From Occultella kanbiaonis (GTDB lineage Bacteria > Actinomycetota > Actinomycetes > Actinomycetales > Beutenbergiaceae), in the NCBI RefSeq assembly GCF_009708215.1, contig NZ_CP046175.1:1550001-1614000 (forward strand): a stretch of 64,000 nucleotides of DNA. Reading direction: 5' to 3'. The notes below the pieces were generated by a model. It was not told the DNA's origin. It saw only the letters and a list, made by a program, of their open reading frames with translations, and searched no databases. The translations under genes were made by a program, and so were the position numbers. Positions 26,856-34,338 of this stretch are shown in pieces. Within the stretch, counting starts at the first letter, position 1. Each line of letters begins with the position of its first letter.

Positions 26856-29414
26856 CTAGACCTCCCCGATGATCGGGCGCTCCGACTCAAGGAGCTCCAT
26901 GATCTCGCGCACAGCGAATGCCGGGATTCCCAGCGTCTCGACTTCGCGTTCGCGGAGCCATGCCAAGCAATCGGAACTGCTGAGATCAGGGTTGGAGATG
27001 TAGGGCGAGACAGCCATTGCCGATGCCCGCGAGAGGCCCGCGTTGATGAGTCCCATATCGGTCAGCCGAGGCACGCCGAGTTCCAGCATCATCGTGATGT
27101 CCGGCTGCTCGTCGGTGCTGAGACCCATCTCTCGAAGGTGTACCGAGACCAGGTCGTTAAAACACGCGAGGAACTTAGGTGCATGGAAGCGAGCGATCTT
27201 CTCCACGTCGGACATGACTTCGCGGATCGTCGCGGCCGTGTCGACCTGCTGCCCCTGGTTCCGCTTCCATCGCAAACGATAGTCGATCAGTCGCGAGAGC
27301 GGCAGCCCGTTCATCCAGTTGACAATTGTTCGCGACAAGGCGAACCGCCGTTTGTCGTTTTCGAAGGGGCCGCCGAGGTAGGCGGCAACCCAGTCGAGCG
27401 CCTCTTTGTAGACAGCAGGAGCTTCGTCGTCTTCTGGTGGTACTAACGCGAGACCTTGAGTGTTCTCACGCTGCCGGAGCGCATCCAAGAGACGCTGCAT
27501 TGAGATAGGACTGATTCCCTGATGGCGGCGAATCGCATCGGTAGGAACTTGAACCTCCGTCATCACCCGGTCGACCAGTTCCTCGACGGGTCGGGTCTGC
27601 GCCACGTCAAGAGCCAAGCCATGGATCGACGCCAGACTACGCTCCTCTGAGCGGCGACCCGCGACGAAGCTGAACGCTGCCTCGAGATCTTCTGGTACTT
27701 CCTTACTAGCCGGCGGTGCGCCGGACTCGATGTACCGGAGGAGGTTCACCGGCTGGTCGAGTGCGAGTTCAGCTGACTTTCGGATTGCTCCCCGCGCACG
27801 CGGTCCCGGAGGCGTCGGCCATTGAGTCTTGTCGTTCACGTCAATGCAGACGATGTTTCCCTGGAACTCCGTGCCCCACCGGCCAGCCCGGCCCCCAAGG
27901 TTCCAGAAGTCCGCTGCCGTCATGGGGTTGCCGCGCCCCTTTCGGGGTCCCCTCATGAAGATGTTCCTACAGGGCAGGTTGACACCCTCGAGGAGAGTGG
28001 AAGTGCAGACGAGGTACTTCAGATGCCCCTGACGGAATAGGTCCTCAACGAGCGTCTTCACTGGGAGAGGGATGTCGCCATAGTGATACCCGATACCACG
28101 CCCAATGACCTTCGCAAGGGCGTACCGGTCATGAACGCTCGCACGAATGAATTCAGCTGCGTTAGTGATCACTTCGTTCTCGACGTCTGCCGCTGGGCCG
28201 AGCATGTCCCAAAGCTGGTTTGCATGCTGTTCCGCAGTCGCCGGGCCATTGGCGTAGATGATGTTCCCGCTATCTCCGCCCAGCGCAGAGGCAATGAAAG
28301 CGAGCCGCTGTCCAGGCGCAGCCCGACGCGCCCCGATGCTGAACTCACCGACCTTTGCGATGGTTCCAGCAATATTAAGGTCGATCGTGAATCGCGAGGG
28401 TTTATACTTCACCTGTTCGACAAAGAGGAGATTCTGGTTGACAGTCACGGTCTCGGACAGTAGGGAGGTCGCCGCAGAGTCCAACGGAGCGCCAGACAGC
28501 AGGACCTCTGGGTTTGACGTAAGTGGACTGGCAAAGACGACCTGTGCCTTGGGTGAGCGGTAGACGGCTTCATCGAGCACCGAACTCAACAGGATGCCCC
28601 GGCTTCGGTCACCCACGTTCTGTGCCTCGTCGATAAAGAGAAACGATGGCGCGAACGTGGTGCGCTGCTGCAGCAGGTGCATTCGCTCCTGAGTGACAAC
28701 GTACATCTCCCTAGCCGATTGGCCAATATCAGCGTCCCAGGGCAACGTGTGGACCTTGACTGCTTGCCCAAGCTCAGCGGCCAGCTCGGTCGAGACTTCC
28801 TGTACCAGGGCTCGCGTCGGCGCGATATAGGCGGCTCTCAACTCAGTTTTCCGTGCGAACAATGTCTTGATCCACTCAGTGACGATTCGTGTCTTCCCGG
28901 CCGAGGTCGGTGCCGAGATACTCACCCACTGGTGCTCATTAACTAGGTCCCAGAACTCGCGCTGGAACGGGTTCGCATTGATTGACTTATCGCCGGGCAG
29001 TTCGATGACAAGTTCCTGTTGGCGGTGCCATGCATCGAGAGCGAGATCGAGAGGGACGGACCGCCACCGGTCATCGTGACTCAGCAACTCTCTTTGATTG
29101 GCAAGTCGGAGTGCCGGAAGATTCCCCAGGCGTTCGAGGAGCAGTCCAGCCGCCTCGCGCTGCGGGATCGTTGTGTTCGTCTCGCCAAGACAGGCCTGCG
29201 CGATTCGAAGCGCCGCGTCTTGAGCTGGCTCGGTCTGCACGCCGGTCAACGAACTTGCAGCCATTAGAAGGTAGTTCCAGGAAATCGCACTCGTGGGTTC
29301 GCGCGCTTCAATTCCAGGCATGTCACGTCGAACTGTGTGCGCAGCGAGCACTCGCATCTTGGCTCGGAATCCATCGCTTTGGAGCAATGATTGAGTGAGT
29401 GGCGTCTCGCTCAT
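26856..29414 (-). CDS. hamB: Hachiman system helicase HamB (superfamily 2)
   Basis: Helicase component of the Hachiman anti-phage system. The 852-residue protein has an N-terminal extension of about 140 residues, then a Ski2-like SF2 core: Walker A SAPTSAGKTR (K174), motif Ia YIAPTRALVQEV, Walker B FIDEAQNVGD (262-265, DEAQ form), VFASPL, then the second RecA-like domain with CTSTLLEGVNLPCRNIFMRGP and the arginine-finger motif GGRAGRWG. Its start overlaps the hamA stop (ATGA), so the pair is translationally coupled. In studied systems HamA is a nuclease restrained by HamB until DNA damage or phage DNA is sensed. GC content is clearly below that of the host core. Confidence 0.85.
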   Translation of the reverse strand: MSETPLTQSLLQSDGFRAKMRVLAAHTVRRDMPGIEAREPTSAISWNYLLMAASSLTGVQTEPAQDAALRIAQACLGETNTTIPQREAAGLLLERLGNLPALRLANQRELLSHDDRWRSVPLDLALDAWHRQQELVIELPGDKSINANPFQREFWDLVNEHQWVSISAPTSAGKTRIVTEWIKTLFARKTELRAAYIAPTRALVQEVSTELAAELGQAVKVHTLPWDADIGQSAREMYVVTQERMHLLQQRTTFAPSFLFIDEAQNVGDRSRGILLSSVLDEAVYRSPKAQVVFASPLTSNPEVLLSGAPLDSAATSLLSETVTVNQNLLFVEQVKYKPSRFTIDLNIAGTIAKVGEFSIGARRAAPGQRLAFIASALGGDSGNIIYANGPATAEQHANQLWDMLGPAADVENEVITNAAEFIRASVHDRYALAKVIGRGIGYHYGDIPLPVKTLVEDLFRQGHLKYLVCTSTLLEGVNLPCRNIFMRGPRKGRGNPMTAADFWNLGGRAGRWGTEFQGNIVCIDVNDKTQWPTPPGPRARGAIRKSAELALDQPVNLLRYIESGAPPASKEVPEDLEAAFSFVAGRRSEERSLASIHGLALDVAQTRPVEELVDRVMTEVQVPTDAIRRHQGISPISMQRLLDALRQRENTQGLALVPPEDDEAPAVYKEALDWVAAYLGGPFENDKRRFALSRTIVNWMNGLPLSRLIDYRLRWKRNQGQQVDTAATIREVMSDVEKIARFHAPKFLACFNDLVSVHLREMGLSTDEQPDITMMLELGVPRLTDMGLINAGLSRASAMAVSPYISNPDLSSSDCLAWLREREVETLGIPAFAVREIMELLESERPIIGEV

Positions 29415-30373
29415 CGGATCGCCCCCATGATTGCCTTACGGAAGTCGTCAGCGGAGGGAACCGGCAGGAAGAATATCTCCAGCTCGTACGATTCGATCTT
29501 CGAGTTCAAAATTTTCCTCGAGACGCTCGATTGCCACTTGCAAATTGATGCATCAAGTTGTTCCTGCAGCTCGGTCGCGCTTTTAGGGAGAACAGGGTAG
29601 TCCGCCTGAGTGAATCCGATTAGACAAGCTCCCCGAACCTCAACATTCGCCGACTTGGGATTCGAGTTGTCGAAGTATTCCAACACTCGGGACTTTAGTT
29701 CGTCGTCGCCGAGGTCCGCGTAATGCTTGATAAGCCAAGTATCCTGCTCAACAGCCTCGCCCAAGAGGTAGGGCGTGATGCTGTCGAAGCAGTCCGCAAT
29801 CGCGCTGCTCAGGCTGTCCCAAATCTTGGCCTCGCCCCAATACAAGGCGAGATTTCCCGAATCAAGTATCTTGGCGTGAACACCATCAGTGCCATGCACC
29901 TGCACCTCGGGATTTGTCTTCAGTGACATCTTGCTGAGAATTTGTGGCACGCCCAATCCCTGCTCCAATAGGGCGTACAGGAGAAGTTCGCCTCCTTCTC
30001 CGGATGAAGGCTGCTTCGTCGTGAACAACGCGGCGGCTTTCTTGGCCAAGCGCGTGGACTCCCGCAGTTGATCATTCCCGTCCGCAAGCGCTCGCATGTG
30101 CACCACGTCTGAGCGTGGGATGCAGTGGAACAGTACTTCGAGGGCCAACTGTTCAGCGAGAGCCTTAATCCGCGGAGCGTCGTTTGCGTCGGAGCGAATG
30201 AAGTGACACCGAAAGTTGGCTCTTGTTCCGTTAATCACAGACTTCGGTCCATGCATGACGAGGCAACTGTCTAGCTGGCTCAAATCGCCTCGAACTAAAG
30301 CGGCGAGTGCATCTTGGAGACTCTGCCAATCGGCCGCAGACTCGTCCATTGACCCTGCAGACTCTGCACCCAC
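29411..30373 (-). CDS. hamA: Hachiman system effector HamA (DUF1837 nuclease)
   Basis: Nuclease component of Hachiman. The 320-residue protein has the DUF1837 core: GEGGELLLYALLEQGLG (Glu about 129), LSKMSLKTNPEVQVHGTDGVHAK (Asp about 163) and LYWGEAKIW (E181, K183), together a PD-(D/E)xK nuclease site. The start is not obvious. The GTG at 30373 has a perfect GGAGG 5 bases upstream and is preferred to the ATG at 30388 (no ribosome site) or 30349. The frame remains open to 30643, adding an Arg-rich stretch not expected in HamA. It overlaps hamB at its 3' end. Confidence 0.85.
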   Translation of the reverse strand: MGAESAGSMDESAADWQSLQDALAALVRGDLSQLDSCLVMHGPKSVINGTRANFRCHFIRSDANDAPRIKALAEQLALEVLFHCIPRSDVVHMRALADGNDQLRESTRLAKKAAALFTTKQPSSGEGGELLLYALLEQGLGVPQILSKMSLKTNPEVQVHGTDGVHAKILDSGNLALYWGEAKIWDSLSSAIADCFDSITPYLLGEAVEQDTWLIKHYADLGDDELKSRVLEYFDNSNPKSANVEVRGACLIGFTQADYPVLPKSATELQEQLDASICKWQSSVSRKILNSKIESYELEIFFLPVPSADDFRKAIMGAIR

Positions 30374-31019
30374 CGAGACCTCCACCATCGCGCCGGCGGG
30401 GTTGTCGCTGCAGTGACGCCGTCCCGCCACCGTACCTCGTCGAGCAGTTGCCCTGTACTCAAGCACGTTCGTGGCGAGATTTGCGGGATTTGGGAGGTTC
30501 GGTCTGCGCACGGGCGGACTGTCATAAGGTCGCCGTCGCTCGAGGCTGACCTCCCGCTCAACGCGACGATGAAGGGCGAGTGCAACGTCGTGCACATGTT
30601 GGGCCACCGCTTCCACCGACCCCGACACGGGAACACCTCTCATGCAGTCAGTCTGCGATCCGGCACTGACATTCGGTCCGGGCGTGGCCAGCGATGCGCG
30701 TCATGCCGCGACTGACCTGAGTTGGGGCCGCCCGTGATGCAGTGGCCCGAGGCGTGCCACGTGGTGCGTTCACTACCACGACTCCGTCGGCGTCGAGCTC
30801 CGTTGGCCGCATTGTGGCGAGAGGGCTGCAGTCGGTCCATGCGGGGCTCTCGACGGCGATGAGGGAATCTCCACGAGTTCTCTCTTGATCCGGGGCTATG
30901 CGTCGAGGCCATCGCGGCGTCCTACTTCAGTCCTACCGATCTGCCTCGTCACGGGGCTGGCTCGCGTGTACTACCGACTCCGGGAGGCTCCCGGGGTGTT
31001 CACCTGGGAGACCTCTGCC
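30374..31019. other. Divergent spacer upstream of hamA, no supported gene
   Basis: Between hamA and the forward repeat-protein gene there are 646 bases without a supported gene. The hamA frame is open as far as 30643, and that translated stretch (VAQHVHDVALALHRRVERE) looks protein-like, so a degraded gene or an upstream hamA extension is possible. A short GC hairpin occurs near 30980-30998. Promoters for both flanking genes must lie here, but none is convincing. Confidence 0.4.
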
Positions 31020-31355
31020 ATGGACAGCGCTACTACCCGTGCGCCCGGTACCACCGTCTACAGCACCAGCGGCACCGCGCCGTTGCGGATCGTGCCTCTG
31101 AAGCGAAACGACTACGCCGTGTGGCTCGAATTGGAGGACGGGTCGGGCCAGATCTACAACCGTGCCGGGCTGGCATCGGTGATGGGCGGCGGCGGGTTCG
31201 CGCTGTCGACGTCGGGCACCGCGCCGGTCCGGGTCGACGTCCACGATGCTCGGACCGTGCATGTCTCGTTTGAGGATGGCCGTGGGCAGGCTTATGATCG
31301 CGGACGGCTTCTCGGGGCGCTGGCAGAGCCCCCCGGTCAGGAGCTTGACCTCTGA
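31020..31355 (+). CDS. Hypothetical protein with two internal repeats
   Basis: A 111-residue soluble protein whose body is two copies of one unit of about 45 residues. Each unit begins STSGTAPLRI or STSGTAPVRV, then has a strand-rich middle (DYAVWLELEDGSGQIYNR; TVHVSFEDGRGQAYDR) and ends with a short helix (GLASVMG; RLLGALA). The ATG at 31020 has a GGGAG site 9 bases upstream. No cysteines, signal peptide or membrane segment are present. I do not recognise the family. It lies between the defence pair and the element's control genes, in opposite orientation to both. Confidence 0.65.
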   Translation: MDSATTRAPGTTVYSTSGTAPLRIVPLKRNDYAVWLELEDGSGQIYNRAGLASVMGGGGFALSTSGTAPVRVDVHDARTVHVSFEDGRGQAYDRGRLLGALAEPPGQELDL

Positions 31356-31440
31356 CGCCGGGAAATGTGCGCGCCCAATGGGGATCGCTAACCAGTAGCC
31401 CAAACGGACCACGATTGCTTGCTGCGACTGTGGCCCTTCG

Positions 31441-31875
31441 TCATGTACGGGTTTTGCGTCGACGGCGGACTCCTGCCCGGAGCGCGATCTGACGAATGCG
31501 TGGCTCACTCAGCCCGTAGTGCTCGGCGATGGCCCGGTACGGTAGGCCCGCTCGCGCCCAGGCGACCACTTCGGCATCGCGAGCCGAGAGGTGCGGATCG
31601 GTATGGTGACGTCGCAGAAGATCGCGCTGACATTTGCCGCTGCAGGTCTTGCGTGTGGTCGTCTCTCCGGGCAGGTCGCACCACTGGGCCCCGCATGCCT
31701 GGCAGGTCCGCACCACGACGTGATGGCCTCGGGGAGCGAGGAGCGGTTGGCCCCGGGTGATCCGCTGCCAGTGCATCTGGCATACGCCGCGGGAGAACTC
31801 GGCGGAGTCACACTCGACCACGGCGCAGGTCTTGGGCATGGCATCGATCATGGCCCGTTCTGTTTCGCTGTGCAC
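31441..31875 (-). CDS. Zinc-binding HTH protein, probable element regulator
   Basis: A 144-residue basic protein. Its N-terminal part has CAVVECDSAEF and GVCQMHWQR, the C...C...C...H pattern seen at the N-terminus of many phage and plasmid HNH proteins. The middle has a second set, TCQACGAQWC and KTCSGKCQRD, like a zinc ribbon. The C-terminus is a helix-turn-helix (AGLPYRAIAEHYGLSEPRIRQIALRAG) ending in RRRRK. It likely binds DNA and may control transfer or excision. The start could be GTG 31875 or ATG 31851 or 31839; none has a strong ribosome site. Confidence 0.6.
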   Translation of the reverse strand: MHSETERAMIDAMPKTCAVVECDSAEFSRGVCQMHWQRITRGQPLLAPRGHHVVVRTCQACGAQWCDLPGETTTRKTCSGKCQRDLLRRHHTDPHLSARDAEVVAWARAGLPYRAIAEHYGLSEPRIRQIALRAGVRRRRKTRT

Positions 31876-32039
31876 CGCTCATCCACAACCACCTACAAGA
31901 GGACCTGCCCGCCGTGCAGGTGGTGAGGCCCGTGATGTTCAACCCAGAACGTGTCGGTCGCTCGTTCGAAGCTGCTGTGGATCACTGCGGGAATCGACAC
32001 TGTCGAACGGCGCGACCCGATGGCTCCAACTGTCGTTGG

Positions 32040-32061
32040 CCCCGCCCACCAATAGGCGGGG
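32040..32061 (-). terminator. GC hairpin terminator after lsr2
   Basis: CCCCGCC (32040-32046) and GGCGGGG (32055-32061) form a 7-base stem with an 8-base loop directly after the lsr2 stop. There is no T-tract, as is usual in this genome. Confidence 0.6.
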
Positions 32062-32403
32062 TCAGTTTCCTGCGGCGAGGTATTGATCGAGGACGGCCTT
32101 CGGGATCCGGCCCTTGGCCGGGACCTCGATGGAGGCGGATCTCGCCCAGACGCGAACCGCCTTGGGGTCGTATCCGCTGTCGGTGCTGCGTGCCTGGCGC
32201 CCTGTGCTCACGCGTCCACCGGTGCGACGTGCACGCTCAACCCAGGGGGCCAGCTCGTCGCGGAGCTTCGCGGCATTGTGCAGGGTGAGGTCGATCTCGA
32301 AGACCACGCCGTCGAGGCCGAAGGTGAGGGTCTCGCCCTTCCCGTCGGCGATCGCGTCGCCGGTGATGTCGTCGACAAGCTCATACACGGTCCTCGTTGC
32401 CAT
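32062..32403 (-). CDS. lsr2: Lsr2 family nucleoid-associated protein
   Basis: Lsr2 is a small actinobacterial DNA-bridging protein that silences AT-rich foreign DNA. The 113-residue protein has the oligomerisation domain (MATRTVYELVDDITGD, TLTFGLDGVVFEIDL, AAKLRDELAPWVERARR) and the C-terminal DNA-binding domain (KAVRVWARS, VPAKGRIPKAVLDQY). The AT-hook-like RGR motif is replaced here by KGR. The ATG at 32403 has AAGGTGG upstream. The host very likely has its own lsr2; this copy sits in the control region of the element and may regulate its genes. Confidence 0.9.
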   Translation of the reverse strand: MATRTVYELVDDITGDAIADGKGETLTFGLDGVVFEIDLTLHNAAKLRDELAPWVERARRTGGRVSTGRQARSTDSGYDPKAVRVWARSASIEVPAKGRIPKAVLDQYLAAGN

Positions 32404-32632
32404 GCCGGCCACCTTATGCAGTTCAGCCGATTAGTGCCTCTCCGACACGGGCAATTTACGGAGCCGCAGTTGGTTCACAAGTGGTTCTGGGAAACTCTTC
32501 GCTGCACACCGTCGCTTTACGGCGCTTCGCTGCCTGGGAGCCGGGCGCCGGTTGATCGCCCGGGGACTTAGCGAGCCGACGCCCAATTCTGGTCGAGCGG
32601 CCCGCGATTGCCCGGCCGTTTGATCACCGCGG

Positions 32633-32824
32633 TTATGCCCGTGCGGTGTCCCGACTGAGTGGACTGACCGGCTTACCAGCGCGGGCGAGGTCGCTGGCGT
32701 CGATCCGGATGAGCCGCCCGAACCGTCTCCCCTTCAACTCGCCCCTGGCGATCATGCGCCGGATGGTGTCGGTCGAGCAGCTCAACGCCTCAGCGGTCTG
32801 ACGGATGGTCAGGTAGGTGCTCAT
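32633..32824 (-). CDS. xis: Excisionase-like helix-turn-helix protein
   Basis: A 63-residue protein with the winged-helix layout of excisionases and phage MerR-like binders: STYLTIRQTAEALSCSTDTIRRMIARGELKGRRFGRLIRIDASDLA. It would bend DNA at the attachment site and help the integrase excise the element, or act as a repressor. It is about 6.2 kb from the integrase, which is unusual for a directionality factor but seen in some ICEs. The start could be ATG 32824 or 32836. The 32404-32632 spacer downstream has a 7-base-arm hairpin (32541-32563) that may be a terminator. Confidence 0.75.
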   Translation of the reverse strand: MSTYLTIRQTAEALSCSTDTIRRMIARGELKGRRFGRLIRIDASDLARAGKPVSPLSRDTARA

Positions 32825-33019
32825 CTGTACGCCCATGCCTGATCCACGCGGTTTGGTGATGCATGAGCGCGCAGGCGGTAGCCCCATGCAGCCTCAACAC
32901 GGTTTCGCTATCGGGCCAATCGCGTCGAAGCCAAGCACGCGAGTGATGCCCAGTGAGGGGCCGGGCGCCCAGCGACATCGCGCTTCAAGCGCACTGACCG
33001 GTTTGACAGCGAGGCGGAC

Positions 33020-33520
33020 GTGAGAAGTGATCGAAACGCGACAACTGGTGACGTAGCTATTGCGGCAGTGATGGTGCTTGCCCTACTGGCGGTGACTACC
33101 GTCCTGCTTCGCGGTGACGACGGCATTCTGCGGTGGTTCGCCGTTCCGACCGGCTTGGGAGCAGCCGGCCTGCTGGTCTGGGCGGTGGGCACAGCCAGAT
33201 CTATTGCTCGCGCGCGGTGGTCGGTTCGCGTGGATGGGATGGCCGAGCAGATGGCGAAGGTCGCGACGTGGTGCGGTCGCCTCGGCGGGCATCTCGAGCA
33301 GCCAAGGTCGGCCGAGATCAGCAGGGCAACGAAGGTCCGGTTGGCGCAGGCCATCACGCAGGGCGAGGCGGCATTGGTGGCGTGGAGCGCGGCGCCGGTG
33401 CGGCGCCGGACGGTGGGCCGACTGGAGCGCGTGGCCACGCGACTGTTGCCTGAGATGGGAGCTGCGGACCTGCGGGCCAGCCATGAGTGCACGATCGCCA
33501 GGCACGGGAGGATCGCGTGA
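33020..33520 (+). CDS. Membrane protein, first gene of the conjugation operon
   Basis: A 166-residue protein with two N-terminal membrane segments (IAAVMVLALLAVTTVLL and FAVPTGLGAAGLLVWAVG) and a basic, helical cytoplasmic tail. It is not a recognised family. The GTG at 33020 follows GAGGCGGAC. Its last bases overlap the next gene (GTGA), so it is the first member of the long forward transfer operon. The 195-base divergent region with xis carries a GCGCTT-C-AAGCGC palindrome (32980-32992), a possible operator. Confidence 0.6.
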   Translation: MRSDRNATTGDVAIAAVMVLALLAVTTVLLRGDDGILRWFAVPTGLGAAGLLVWAVGTARSIARARWSVRVDGMAEQMAKVATWCGRLGGHLEQPRSAEISRATKVRLAQAITQGEAALVAWSAAPVRRRTVGRLERVATRLLPEMGAADLRASHECTIARHGRIA

Positions 33521-33795
33521 CACCGCTGGGACCGGATGACACGTGGTTGGACATGCCGGAGGCGGCCGTGCTCCGCGAGATCGCCGGGGGAGTGTTGGGC
33601 CTCGCGCTGCTGGTCTCGGTGGCGGTCCTGGCCGTGGGCAGCGTGCTGTGGGCGCTGGAGCGCGCCGGCGTCGTGGCGATGACGCAGCAGGGCATTGCCA
33701 GGATGGGCCGGGCGATGGTCGGGGCGGTCGTCCTAGGTGCACTGTCGGGCCTCGTGGCCTTCGGAGCCAGAGCGTCCATCCTCGCGATGGGCTGA
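33517..33795 (+). CDS. Small two-span membrane protein, pilin-like
   Basis: A 92-residue protein with two hydrophobic segments, IAGGVLGLALLVSVAVLAVGSVLWAL and MVGAVVLGALSGLVAFGA, separated by a short polar loop with QQGIARMGR. This is the layout of VirB2/TrbC-type pilins, but there is no cleavable signal. The GTG at 33517 overlaps the previous stop and has a GGGAGG site. The next gene encodes a related two-span protein. The role of pilus or channel subunit is inferred from layout and position. Confidence 0.55.
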   Translation: MTPLGPDDTWLDMPEAAVLREIAGGVLGLALLVSVAVLAVGSVLWALERAGVVAMTQQGIARMGRAMVGAVVLGALSGLVAFGARASILAMG

Positions 33796-33834
33796 CCAGA
33801 ACCACAACCCGCTGGCCGGACGGAATGTGACGGC

Positions 33835-33874
33835 CCGCCTATCAGGTGCGGCAAACGCCGCACCTGATAGGCGG
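33835..33874. terminator. Large stem-loop inside the transfer operon
   Basis: Perfect 18-base arms, CCGCCTATCAGGTGCGGC and its complement, with an AAAC loop. It lies in a 196-base space between two pilin-like genes of the same operon. It may be a partial terminator or an mRNA-stabilising hairpin that sets different expression levels before and after it. Confidence 0.65.
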
Positions 33875-33991
33875 CACGGTCCCGGTCGTCCTGGCGTGAC
33901 GTAGCGTGCCGGGCCTATCGGGCGCCCTGGCCTGGGCCCGGTGGTGGACGTGTGGTGGGGAACGGCTCGTCGTCGACCAGGAATGGGCTCA

Positions 33992-34336
33992 ATGATGCTG
34001 AACAGCAGGCTGTATGGGGGGTCCGGGTTCGCCGGTCGTGCCGGTGGCGTGGTCGGAGCCGCCGCCGATCCCGACGTGAGTTTCGACTGGGACTTCTTCC
34101 CGTTCATGGACACGTTGCGCGAGGCGGTCGGCGGCGTCCTGGCCGTTGTGCTGGTGATCGACGTGGCGGTGCTGGTGCTGTGCGCTATCGCGTGGGCAGC
34201 GGGACGGATCGCCGGCTCCAGGGGCATCCAGCAGGCGAGTGCCATCGGGATGCTCATCGCCGTGGGGGTTGCGGCGATCATCGGTGGCGCCAACGCCCTG
34301 GTCCGGTGGGGCGCCAACGTCGATCTCGGGTTCTGA
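33992..34336 (+). CDS. Small two-span membrane protein, pilin-like (second copy)
   Basis: A 114-residue protein with a Gly-rich N-terminus, an acidic-aromatic patch (DPDVSFDWDFFPFMD) and two hydrophobic segments (GGVLAVVLVIDVAVLVLCAIAWAAG and AIGMLIAVGVAAIIGGANALVRWG). Polar residues between them (RIAGSRGIQQAS) match the preceding small protein in layout, so the pair looks like a divergent duplication. The start at 33992 is uncertain; ATG 33983 or GTG 33941 are in frame. VirB2-like pilin is the best guess. Confidence 0.55.
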   Translation: MMLNSRLYGGSGFAGRAGGVVGAAADPDVSFDWDFFPFMDTLREAVGGVLAVVLVIDVAVLVLCAIAWAAGRIAGSRGIQQASAIGMLIAVGVAAIIGGANALVRWGANVDLGF

Positions 34337-34338
34337 GC

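Noticed and set aside
26856-29414. HamB as a lone housekeeping Ski2-type helicase
   Set aside because: The ATGA overlap with a DUF1837-type nuclease gene is diagnostic of Hachiman, which explains both genes.
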